A DNA stretch of 5,517 bases, taken from assembly GCA_026415015.1 (NCBI GenBank), contig JAOAHW010000156.1:1-5517 (forward strand), read 5' to 3'. The notes beneath the pieces were generated by a model that saw nothing but the letters and a program-made list of their open reading frames with translations, made no database searches and had not been told where the DNA came from. Within the stretch, counting starts at the first letter, position 1. Each line of letters begins with the position of its first letter. The translations under genes and the position numbers were made by a program. Below are positions 1 through 5,517 of the stretch, in pieces. Source of the DNA: Syntrophorhabdaceae bacterium. GTDB lineage: Bacteria > Desulfobacterota > Syntrophorhabdia > Syntrophorhabdales > Syntrophorhabdaceae.

Positions 1-1115
1 GGCTCCATCATGGCAGTGAGGTTTGATACAAGGTTATCCACATCTTCCTCGTAAAAGTCTGCGATCTTATTTAGCATATTATCTAAGGCGCCTGTAGATT
101 CACCTACCTCTACCATCTGGACAACCATAGGGGGAAAGACCTTACTCTCTTCAAGGGGCTCAGACATACTCCTACCTTCGCTTATCCTTGCCCTTGCAGT
201 AATGAGCGCCTCCTCCACAATTTTGTTGCCTGCCACCTTGGCAACAATAATTAGGCTCTCCAGTATAGGGACACCGCTTGATAGAAGGGTTGCCAGTGTC
301 CTTGTTACCCTTGCCACAGATGCCTTTATGGCAAGGACACCGAATATAGGTACTTTGAGTATCAGGGCATCTATCTTCTTCCTGCCCTTTTCACTTCTAT
401 AATAGCGCTTGAATAAATAGACAGCAGCACCTAAAATAACAATCATATGTATTATTTTGGACTTAACGAGCCTACTGAGATTTACAACAATCTGCGTTGG
501 CATGGGCAGTGTTGCACCCATGTCTTTAAACATGGTTTCAAATACAGGTATAACAAAGATCAAAAGCACCATGACAACACCTATGGCAACTACTATGATG
601 CTTATAGGGTATATCATGGCGGATTTCACCTTTTTCTTGAGCTTCTCTGTCTTCTCCATGTATACAGCGAGCCTCTGTAGTACTGTATCGAGCATACCGC
701 CCTCTTCCCCGGCCACCACGAGGTTTACATAGAGGGCATCAAAACACTGGGGATAATCTCTTAGGGCATCTGCAAATCTTGAGCCTGTCTCTATCTTCTC
801 CTTTATCTCCCTCACAATGCCCTTTAAATCCTTGTCCTCCATCTGATTTGAGAGTATATCGAGGGATTGGACAAGGGGCAGGCCTGAGGTTATCATGGTA
901 GAGAGCTGCCTCGTGAATATAACAATATTCATGGGCTTTATCTTTTTCTTGGGATTGTATTTCTCTCTTGTTGAGACCTTTTTTGGTGTGGCCTTGAGGA
1001 GTATTATACCGTCTTTACGAAGGCTGACCCTCAAGGTGGCCTCTGAATCTGCCTTGAGGGTGCCTTTTCTTGTTTCACCTTTTAGTGTCTTGCCTTCCCA
1101 TTCATAAACAGGCAT
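1..1115 (-). CDS. pilC: PilC/GspF-family inner-membrane platform protein of type IV pilus or type II secretion (3' end cut by window)
   Basis: This is the integral membrane platform protein that recruits the assembly ATPase in type IV pilus or type II secretion machines. I read 371 codons from ATG 1115 without a stop; family members are about 400 residues, so roughly the last 30, including the final membrane helix, lie beyond the left edge. The N-terminus begins MPVYEWEG, the usual start of the family. The two tandem GspF domains are visible: FTRQLSTMITSGLPL at 67-81 with GEEGGMLD at 136-143, and the matching RTLATLLSSGVPILESL at 272-288 with GESTGALD at 338-345. Membrane helices are likely at about 167-190 and 218-236. 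The wording FTRQ...SGLPL and LPMPTQIV (203-210) looks more like PilC than GspF, but the ATPase and pilin genes that would settle it are not in the window. The start lies 42 nt after the htrA stop. The best upstream purine run (AGTAGG, 13 nt from the ATG) is too distant to be a convincing ribosome site. Confidence 0.94.
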   Translation of the reverse strand, partial: MPVYEWEGKTLKGETRKGTLKADSEATLRVSLRKDGIILLKATPKKVSTREKYNPKKKIKPMNIVIFTRQLSTMITSGLPLVQSLDILSNQMEDKDLKGIVREIKEKIETGSRFADALRDYPQCFDALYVNLVVAGEEGGMLDTVLQRLAVYMEKTEKLKKKVKSAMIYPISIIVVAIGVVMVLLIFVIPVFETMFKDMGATLPMPTQIVVNLSRLVKSKIIHMIVILGAAVYLFKRYYRSEKGRKKIDALILKVPIFGVLAIKASVARVTRTLATLLSSGVPILESLIIVAKVAGNKIVEEALITARARISEGRSMSEPLEESKVFPPMVVQMVEVGESTGALDNMLNKIADFYEEDVDNLVSNLTAMME

Positions 1116-1150
1116 ATTTCTATAATAACCTACTAAATTTTTTATTTAAA
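1116..1150 (-). promoter_or_regulatory. Possible internal promoter directly in front of pilC (leaderless type)
   Basis: On the minus strand TTTAAA (1150-1145) is followed after 17 nt by TATTAT (1127-1122), and the pilC ATG starts after six more bases, so a transcript would begin at or next to the A of the start codon. The pair overlaps the last bases of htrA's downstream gap and lies in very AT-rich DNA, where such matches arise easily. The absence of a good Shine-Dalgarno sequence and the same geometry in front of the response regulator gene are what make it worth listing. Inference only. Confidence 0.3.
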
Positions 1151-1157
1151 GAAAATT

Positions 1158-2609
1158 TTACTCCTCCCTTAAAACAGTATAGAGGGTCATGTTCTCTCTC
1201 CTTAAGAATATTACAATGCCCTCCTTTATATTTGACCTTTTCATTGCATCTTTAAAATCACTTACATTTTTAATGGTCTTCCTGCCTATCTTGATTATTA
1301 TGTCTCCCTGTCTTATGTCTGCATCCTGTGCAGGGCTTCCAGGCTGTACATCAGTAACTATTACACCTCTTTGGTCTTTTAACTTAAAGTGTCTTGCAAT
1401 CTCTGGGGTTATATTCTGGACAACAAGGCCATAGTCTTTTTCAATCTCCTGTCTCCTCGATGCTGTCACTGTCTCTTCTTTGAGTTCGCCTACTATAACA
1501 TCTATATCAATTTTTTTGCCGTCCCTTATGACGGTGACCTTTACCTTTTTACCTACCTCTGTGGCTGCCACAAGCCTGGGAAGGGCATCTCTGTTTTTTA
1601 TCTTTTTCCCATTATAGGCCACTATTATATCACCGCTTTTTATGCCTGCCTTCTCTGCCGGGCTACCCTCTATTACATCGGCAACAAGGGCACCCTCAGG
1701 CTCTTTGAGACCAAAATCCCTTGCAATCTCTGGTGTAACATCCTGTATGCGGACACCAAGAGAACCTCTTACCACCTTGCCCTTTGATTTTAAAGGTTGA
1801 AGCATCTCCTTTGCTATATTGATTGGTATGGCAAAACCTATACCCTGACCTGTAGAGATTATGGCTGTATTTATACCTACCACCTCTCCATTGAGATTAA
1901 AAAGCGGACCACCGCTGTTACCAGGGTTGATGGAGGCATCTGTCTGGATAAAGTCATCATATGGCCCTGCACCTATGACCCTGCCTTTTGCACTTACTAT
2001 GCCTGCTGTTACTGTCTGTTCAAGGCCAAAGGGATTACCAATGGCAACGACCCAATCACCCACCTCAAGGCTATCAGAGTCCCCGAGCTTTGCAACAGGC
2101 AGGTCGTGTTTTGCGTTTATCTTTATGAGGGCAATATCTGTCTTGGCATCCTTGCCAATTACCTTGGCATCATATTCCTTGCCATCAGTAAGCTTGACCT
2201 TTATGGTTGAGGCCTTTTCCACAACATGGTTGTTTGTGAGTATATACCCTTCTTTGTCGATTATAAAACCAGAGCCAAGGCTCCTCTGTTTGAATTCCCT
2301 TCTGGGGATGTCGCCAAAAAACCTCTCAAAGAAATCATTGCCAAAAAAGTCCCTGAAAGGGTTCTGGGGCCCCATGAAACGTTCACTTAAGTCAGGACCC
2401 TTTACTGTCATGGTGGTATTGATGTTCACCACACAGGGTTTTACGGATTTCACGAGACTACTTAGGCTTGGTAGACCCTTTTCAAAAGCCACTGGCTTTA
2501 TATGGTCGTATACTGGCGCCTTGGGTATTGTCCTGTCTTTTATAAATCCAAACCCTATGACAAGGGCTACCAGGACTACGATTGTAATGAACAGACCTTT
2601 GTTTTTCAT
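1158..2609 (-). CDS. htrA: HtrA/DegP (Do-family) periplasmic serine protease-chaperone with two PDZ domains
   Basis: This is a 483-residue ATP-independent envelope protease and chaperone that degrades or refolds damaged exported proteins. An N-terminal hydrophobic segment (about 5-22) has no clear signal-peptidase site and may be a signal peptide or an uncleaved anchor. The S1C protease domain (about 50-275) has the full catalytic triad: His128 in LTNNHVV, Asp158 in KTDIALIKI, and Ser232 in NPGNSGGPL. A Phe-rich stretch at 78-98 (eight Phe) sits where DegP/DegQ proteins carry the flexible LA loop. PDZ1 (about 283-375) has the carboxylate-binding loop GSLGVRI and PDZ2 (about 392-480) has YGLVV, so the layout is DegP/DegQ-like rather than single-PDZ DegS. 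Residue 59 is a lone cysteine in KPCVVNI, where alanine is usual. The ATG at 2609 is supported by AGGAGGT five bases from it. It follows the kinase gene by 31 nt, so it is probably cotranscribed with, and a target of, that two-component system. Whether it is closest to DegP or DegQ cannot be decided from sequence alone. Confidence 0.97.
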   Translation of the reverse strand: MKNKGLFITIVVLVALVIGFGFIKDRTIPKAPVYDHIKPVAFEKGLPSLSSLVKSVKPCVVNINTTMTVKGPDLSERFMGPQNPFRDFFGNDFFERFFGDIPRREFKQRSLGSGFIIDKEGYILTNNHVVEKASTIKVKLTDGKEYDAKVIGKDAKTDIALIKINAKHDLPVAKLGDSDSLEVGDWVVAIGNPFGLEQTVTAGIVSAKGRVIGAGPYDDFIQTDASINPGNSGGPLFNLNGEVVGINTAIISTGQGIGFAIPINIAKEMLQPLKSKGKVVRGSLGVRIQDVTPEIARDFGLKEPEGALVADVIEGSPAEKAGIKSGDIIVAYNGKKIKNRDALPRLVAATEVGKKVKVTVIRDGKKIDIDVIVGELKEETVTASRRQEIEKDYGLVVQNITPEIARHFKLKDQRGVIVTDVQPGSPAQDADIRQGDIIIKIGRKTIKNVSDFKDAMKRSNIKEGIVIFLRRENMTLYTVLREE

Positions 2610-2613
2610 CTAT

Positions 2614-2620
2614 ACCTCCT
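2614..2620 (-). promoter_or_regulatory. Strong ribosome binding site of htrA
   Basis: AGGAGGT on the minus strand ends 4 nt before the ATG at 2609. It is a near-perfect anti-16S match, much stronger than the sites of the other leftward genes, which suggests HtrA is made in larger amounts than the regulator and kinase from the shared message. Confidence 0.85.
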
Positions 2621-2640
2621 ATGATTCTCTATCTTTCATA

Positions 2641-4044
2641 TTATAAAGGCAATTTCACAGAAAATAAACTACCCTGGGCAGGCATACTTGTAACCTCTAT
2701 GGTGCCTCTGTGGGCCTCTGCTATCCATTTGCTTATTGAGAGACCAAGACCGCTTCCGCTTTCTCGCCTCCTTGATTTATCTCCCCTGTAAAATCTGTCA
2801 AATATAAACTTTATATCATTCTCAGGTATGCCAATACCATTGTCTTTAATGTTTATATTAATGTAACCATTATTAATGGAGGAATAAACCTCTACCTTAC
2901 CACCCTCTGATGTATATTTTATGCCATTTTCTATGATATTGAAGAGCATCCTACGGAGCTTTAATTCATCTCCCTTTAGCTTCACCTCATCAATATCACC
3001 GATGACGAGCTCTACCCCCTTATTTTTCGCAAATATCTGCATATTCATACATACATCTATGATAAGGTCTTTAAAGGCAATATCCTCTGTCTTAAGAATC
3101 ATATCTTTTGAATCTGCCTTGGATAGAAGAAGGAGGTCATCAATAATCTTTGTCATCCTGTCTATCTCCTCAAGATTGCTCTTCAATAACCTCTTATAGT
3201 CTTCTATACTCCTGTCTTTTCTTAATGTTACCTCTGTCTCTCCCTTTAATATGGTAAGGGGTGTCTTTAGCTCATGGGATACATCGATGCTGAACTGGTT
3301 TATCCTCTGAAACGAGTCTTTTAGACGGGCTATCATATCATTAAATGTGGTGGCAAGTCGGCCGAGTTCATCCCTTTTCTCACCTATGTCGATCCTCTCG
3401 TCGAGGTTACTGGATGATATCTTTATGGCAGCCCTCCTTATCTTATCTACAGGTTTCAGTGCCTTTCTGGCAAGGAAATATCCGCTCACTGTGGTAATGG
3501 CAATGGATGTGGGTATGCTTATTAAAAATATTATAAGTAGCCTTTTCATGGTCTCATCAAAGTCCTCAAGGGATGTCCCTACCTGGACAATACTCGTTAT
3601 CTTTTCTCTATCCACAATGGGCAGTATAATTGTCCTTATCCTCTGTTTAGAATAGGTCTCCACAGTTTCATAAACAACCTCACCCTTTAATGCCCTTTCA
3701 ATGGAGCTAAAGGGTGTGGGTAGGTTTTCTGCATCGATGTCGCTCATCTTTGCACCTATCCTTCCAGCGCTGTCCATTATCTGGATGAATTTACCCTTTG
3801 GTTTTTTGCCAAGGACGTTTTCCAGGTATCTTTCAAAGTTGCTAAAGACGCTTGTTCCGTGGGTCTCTGTAATGGCTGTGGATAGGACATCGGCAATAGA
3901 CTTGAGTTTTGTATCTATGCTCTTCTGAAGGTTGATCTTGAAATATATATATACCCCGCTTGAGAAAAGTATGAGTATGGATGCCAGTATAAGGCTATAC
4001 CAGAGGGTAAGCTTCCATTTGATGGGCAGGTTAAGCCTTTTCAT
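2641..4044 (-). CDS. Membrane sensor histidine kinase (HAMP, HisKA, HATPase_c), CusS-like architecture
   Basis: This 467-residue inner-membrane kinase should autophosphorylate on His257 and pass the phosphate to the regulator encoded just upstream. Order of parts: TM1 about 13-35, a periplasmic sensor of about 130 residues (36-167), TM2 about 168-190, HAMP about 190-243, dimerisation/phosphoacceptor domain about 248-312 with the H-box SHELKTPL (256-263), and ATPase domain about 355-465. The ATP lid motifs are all present: N-box NIIENGIKYT (369-378), G1 DNGIGIP (401-407), F-box FIFDRFYR (413-420, approximately) and G2 GSGLGLSI (430-437). The sensor and TM2 wording (FIQIMDSAGR, LPI, VQVGTSLED, GYFLARKALKPVD) resembles the heavy-metal sensor kinase group, but no metal-binding cluster is obvious and the HtrA neighbour points to envelope stress, so the signal is unassigned. 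The ATG at 4044 lies inside the regulator gene (14-nt overlap) with AAGGA only 2 nt before it, suggesting translational coupling. Length is normal and the gene is intact. Confidence 0.96.
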   Translation of the reverse strand: MKRLNLPIKWKLTLWYSLILASILILFSSGVYIYFKINLQKSIDTKLKSIADVLSTAITETHGTSVFSNFERYLENVLGKKPKGKFIQIMDSAGRIGAKMSDIDAENLPTPFSSIERALKGEVVYETVETYSKQRIRTIILPIVDREKITSIVQVGTSLEDFDETMKRLLIIFLISIPTSIAITTVSGYFLARKALKPVDKIRRAAIKISSSNLDERIDIGEKRDELGRLATTFNDMIARLKDSFQRINQFSIDVSHELKTPLTILKGETEVTLRKDRSIEDYKRLLKSNLEEIDRMTKIIDDLLLLSKADSKDMILKTEDIAFKDLIIDVCMNMQIFAKNKGVELVIGDIDEVKLKGDELKLRRMLFNIIENGIKYTSEGGKVEVYSSINNGYININIKDNGIGIPENDIKFIFDRFYRGDKSRRRESGSGLGLSISKWIAEAHRGTIEVTSMPAQGSLFSVKLPL

Positions 4045-4708
4045 CTTCCTTAAGGATGTAACCCATCCCCCTGACAGTATGGATGTATTTTTTTGATGTT
4101 AAGGACTCGATCTTTTTTCTCAAGAAGTTTACATAAACATCCACTATGTTTGTTGTGTCTGCTGTATTGTGCCATACATATTCTGCTATATCCTTTCTTG
4201 AGAGAACTGCCTCTTTATTTTTAAGCATGAGCTCCATGATCAAGAACTCCTTTTCTGTAAGGTCAGTCTCTCCAGAACCAGAGTGGAGCCTCCTTGTATA
4301 TGGATTAAGTTGAAGGCCCTTGTATCCTAGGGTTTTTATATCTGCCTTTTTACTTCTTCTGAGCAGTGCCCTTATCCTTGCAAGGAGTTCTTCAAATGAA
4401 AAAGGCTTAGTCAGATAGTCATCGCTACCTGTATCAAGACCCTTTACTACATCTTCTTTGGAGTTTTTTGCAGTGATTATCAAGACAGGGGTATCCACGC
4501 CCCAAGACCTGATGGTTTTTAAAAGTTCGAGACCGTCTATTTCAGGTATCATAAGGTCAAGGAGTATTGCACTGTATGTGTTTTCCCTTATAAGCTCCAG
4601 GCCTCTTTTGCCATCATATGCAGTATCTACCTCGTAGCCCTCCTCCTTAAGGCCAAGGCTTATAAAACTGGCTACCTTTTCCTCATCCTCTATAAGAAGC
4701 AGTTTCAT
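4031..4708 (-). CDS. OmpR/PhoB-family DNA-binding response regulator
   Basis: This 225-residue transcription factor is the cognate partner of the adjacent kinase. The receiver domain (about 1-115) has the acidic pocket Glu7-Asp8, the phosphoacceptor Asp51 in ILLDLMIPEIDG, the switch Thr79 in LIITA, and Lys101 in LTKPF. The C-terminal winged helix (about 125-222) shows TDLTEKEFLIMELM, then NIVDVYVNFLRKKI as the recognition-helix region, and ends with HTVRGMGYIL, the usual last wing of OmpR-type regulators. I chose ATG 4708 because the protein then opens with MKLLLIEDEE, the standard receiver start. An upstream TTG at 4735 in the same frame would add nine residues but has no ribosome site and no family support. 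No Shine-Dalgarno sequence precedes 4708 either. It is the first gene of the leftward unit and probably regulates that unit and perhaps the divergent lemA. It resembles CusR/CpxR/MprA-type regulators; which one cannot be told from sequence. Confidence 0.96.
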   Translation of the reverse strand: MKLLLIEDEEKVASFISLGLKEEGYEVDTAYDGKRGLELIRENTYSAILLDLMIPEIDGLELLKTIRSWGVDTPVLIITAKNSKEDVVKGLDTGSDDYLTKPFSFEELLARIRALLRRSKKADIKTLGYKGLQLNPYTRRLHSGSGETDLTEKEFLIMELMLKNKEAVLSRKDIAEYVWHNTADTTNIVDVYVNFLRKKIESLTSKKYIHTVRGMGYILKEDEKA

Positions 4709-4742
4709 AGTGATATTATACACATAATACCCCAAATTTAAA
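4709..4742 (-). promoter_or_regulatory. Candidate promoter of the regulator-kinase-htrA operon
   Basis: On the minus strand TTTAAA (4742-4737) and a perfect TATAAT (4720-4715) are separated by 16 nt. Six bases (ATCACT) then lead to the ATG at 4708, so initiation at the normal distance would fall on the A of the start codon and give a leaderless message. A second possible -10, TATTAT (4729-4724), would give a leader of about 9 nt, also without a ribosome site. It is supported by motif match and by position in front of the first gene; the start site itself is inferred. Confidence 0.5.
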
Positions 4743-4821
4743 AGGTTTTGAAGATTTTTTTATCTTTTACAGCTTAAGATGTTAGTGGCATCAGACCTTG
4801 CATTACATGGAAAAAATGTTT

Positions 4822-4843
4822 TAAAGATTTTGATAAATCTTTA
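4822..4843. repeat. Perfect inverted repeat, 9-bp arms, 4-nt loop
   Basis: TAAAGATTT (4822-4830) and AAATCTTTA (4835-4843) are exact complements around TGAT. Only one G-C pair is present in each stem, and no T-tract follows on either strand, so it is a poor terminator. An operator for a dimeric protein is more likely. Its right arm ends exactly where the heptamer array begins. Confidence 0.6.
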
Positions 4844-4859
4844 GTCTACAGTCTTTAGT
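4830..4859 (+). promoter_or_regulatory. Weak candidate promoter for lemA
   Basis: TTGATA (4830-4835, five of six to the -35 consensus) lies in the palindrome loop and right arm. TTTAGT (4854-4859, four of six to the -10 consensus) lies 18 nt further on, inside the heptamer array, which would give a leader of about 80 nt. Alternatives nearer the gene are TATATT (4895-4900) and TATTAT (4912-4917), both with poor -35 partners. None is convincing. Confidence 0.22.
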
Positions 4860-4892
4860 CTATAGTCTACAGTCTAATATCATGGGTCTTTA
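4844..4892. repeat. Tandem heptamer array, core GTCT, five contiguous units plus outliers in the same register
   Basis: Five contiguous 7-bp units start at 4844 (GTCTACA), 4851 (GTCTTTA), 4858 (GTCTATA), 4865 (GTCTACA) and 4872 (GTCTAAT). A degenerate unit ATCATGG follows at 4879, and GTCTTTA recurs at 4886 in the same 7-bp register. ATCTTTA at 4837, also in register, may be a decayed unit before the first. The first and fourth units are identical and 21 bp apart, about two helical turns. The array is non-coding and lies between the divergent genes. Function is unknown; it could be a protein-binding array or a slippage-prone microsatellite. Confidence 0.8.
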
Positions 4893-4934
4893 TTTATATT
4901 TTCAAAGATGTTATTATCTTTCATAAGATTCTAC

Positions 4935-4940
4935 AGGAGG
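4935..4940 (+). promoter_or_regulatory. Strong ribosome binding site of lemA
   Basis: AGGAGG lies 4 nt before the first of two adjacent ATG codons (4945) and 7 nt before the second (4948). The second spacing is closer to ideal, which decides the start chosen for lemA. Confidence 0.85.
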
Positions 4941-4947
4941 TTTGATG

Positions 4948-5517
4948 ATGAGGAGATTTGTAATCATTTTCTGTATTATTGCAATCTTTGGTATCTCTGG
5001 TTGCGGATACAACACCATGCAGCAGAATGAAGAGAAGGTAAAAGAGGCATGGGCTAATGTGGAGGCTGCTTATCAGAGGAGGAATGACCTTATACCGAAT
5101 CTTGTTGAGACTGTTAAGGCATATGCAAAGCACGAGAGGGAGACTCTCCAGGCTGTTACAGATGCCAGGGCCAGGATAGGGAGCATCCAGGTCTCAAAGG
5201 ACATGATAGGTGACCCCAAGGCTGTTGCCCAGTTTCAGGAGGCACAGGCTGCTATGACAAGTGCCTTATCGAGACTTATGGTAGTGGTGGAGAGGTACCC
5301 TGACCTCAAGGCAAGCCAGAACTTCAGAGACCTACAGAATCAGCTTGAGGGTACAGAGAACAGGATAAATGTTGCAAGGACAAGATATAATAAGGCCGTT
5401 CAGGAATTCAATACATCTATCAGGATATTCCCCAACAATATAACAAATAGGCTGCTTTTGCATCTCACACCAAAAGAGCCCTTTAAGGCAGAGCCAGGGG
5501 CTGAGAAGGCACCGCAG
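4948..5517 (+). CDS. lemA: LemA-family lipoprotein (3' end open at window edge)
   Basis: LemA proteins are helical envelope proteins of unsettled function, often encoded beside TPM-domain or M48-protease genes; any such partner would lie beyond the window. I read 190 codons with no stop. The family signature YQRRNDLIPNLV is at 42-53, YPDLKASQNF at 117-126, and ENRINVARTRYN at 137-148 followed by FNTSIRIFPNN. The end FKAEPGAEKAPQ matches the usual C-terminal tail, so probably only a few residues are missing. The N-terminus is a lipoprotein signal: Arg-Arg, a hydrophobic stretch 4-16, then the lipobox ISGC with Cys19 as the lipidated residue and Gly at +2, compatible with outer-membrane sorting under the E. 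coli rule. If the start is ATG 4945 the protein gains one Met. All 15 Arg codons are AGG or AGA. It diverges from the two-component operon across 236-239 nt and could share its control. Confidence 0.95.
   Translation, partial: MRRFVIIFCIIAIFGISGCGYNTMQQNEEKVKEAWANVEAAYQRRNDLIPNLVETVKAYAKHERETLQAVTDARARIGSIQVSKDMIGDPKAVAQFQEAQAAMTSALSRLMVVVERYPDLKASQNFRDLQNQLEGTENRINVARTRYNKAVQEFNTSIRIFPNNITNRLLLHLTPKEPFKAEPGAEKAPQ

Larger units (their letters stand above)
4751..4929. promoter_or_regulatory. Cluster of AAGAT/ATCTT elements, candidate regulator binding sites
   Basis: AAGAT occurs on the plus strand at 4751, 4776, 4824, 4905 and 4925, and its complement ATCTT at 4762, 4837 and 4916. Three inverted pairs result: 4751-4766 (6-nt gap), 4904-4921 as AAAGAT/ATCTTT (6-nt gap), and the perfect palindrome at 4822-4843. 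Eight copies of one pentamer in under 200 nt is well above the one or so expected by chance in DNA of this composition (rough estimate). An OmpR-type regulator is encoded alongside, so autoregulation is a natural guess, though that family more often uses direct repeats. Confidence 0.35.

Noticed and set aside
202..1107. Several plus-strand open frames of 66-91 codons
   Set aside because: All are opposite pilC, whose reading frame is uninterrupted and family-typical.
1389..2210. Two further plus-strand open frames (1389-1787 and 1797-2210)
   Set aside because: They are antisense to htrA with Cys/Tyr-rich translations typical of shadow frames, and no family features.
1861..2646. Long plus-strand open frame of 261 codons
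   Set aside because: It lies wholly opposite htrA, which has an intact catalytic triad and PDZ domains. The frame has a low-complexity, Ser/Pro/Leu-rich translation, no recognisable domain and no ribosome site.
3943..3953. Short AT dinucleotide run in the kinase gene as a slippage switch
   Set aside because: Only about five AT units, encoding an ordinary Tyr-Ile-Tyr part of the first membrane helix region; too short to claim phase variation.
4709..4735. TTG at 4735 as the start of the response regulator
   Set aside because: It adds nine residues before the standard receiver opening MKLLLIEDEE, has no ribosome site, and would run through the best -10 box.
4807..4824. Tiny plus-strand frame ATG...TAA of five codons in the intergenic region
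   Set aside because: No ribosome site and far too short to support as a leader peptide.
4822..4843. Palindrome as an intrinsic terminator
   Set aside because: The stem has one G-C pair per arm and no T-tract follows on either strand; it also lies upstream of both genes.
4844..4892. Heptamer array as a CRISPR array
   Set aside because: Units are 7 bp and contiguous with no spacers, and no cas genes are nearby.
4921..5133. Minus-strand open frame of 70 codons
   Set aside because: It is antisense to lemA and runs through its ribosome site; no recognisable content.

Overview
The window holds five genes in two divergent transcription units. Four read leftward from about 4708 to the left edge: an OmpR-type response regulator (4031-4708), its membrane histidine kinase (2641-4044), an HtrA/DegP-type periplasmic serine protease with two PDZ domains (1158-2609), and a PilC/GspF inner-membrane assembly protein (1-1115, C-terminus cut by the window edge). 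One gene, a LemA-family lipoprotein, reads rightward from 4948 and is still open at the right edge. Nothing resembling a transposon, CRISPR array, tRNA or rRNA was seen.

The cell is a didermal (Gram-negative type) bacterium, judging from a periplasmic HtrA, PilC and a LemA lipoprotein. Codon choice is distinctive: all 15 arginines in the visible lemA are AGG or AGA with no CGN, and ATA is common for isoleucine. This fits moderate-GC, often anaerobic or thermophilic lineages such as Nitrospirota (Thermodesulfovibrionia) or some Desulfobacterota. That placement is inference from codon style and protein resemblance only.

The leftward genes are tightly packed: regulator and kinase overlap by 14 nt, kinase to protease is 31 nt, and protease to pilC is 42 nt. 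No GC-rich hairpin terminator lies between them. The most economical reading is a cell-envelope stress module in which the kinase senses a periplasmic signal, the regulator activates transcription, and HtrA degrades or refolds damaged exported proteins. The order regulator-kinase-HtrA recalls MprAB-PepD, CiaRH-HtrA and CssRS-HtrA. PilC at the end is an unexpected partner and may have its own promoter.

The 236-nt divergent intergenic region (4709-4944) is the least ordinary part. It contains an in-register array of 7-bp units (core GTCT), a perfect 9-bp-arm palindrome abutting that array, and eight copies of AAGAT/ATCTT, some arranged as inverted pairs. The regulator gene and pilC, which both lack a good Shine-Dalgarno sequence, each have a promoter-like TTTAAA / TATNAT-type pair ending exactly 6 nt before the ATG, suggesting leaderless transcripts. 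htrA and lemA instead carry strong AGGAGG sites. No clearly new protein system is present; the novel leads are regulatory.
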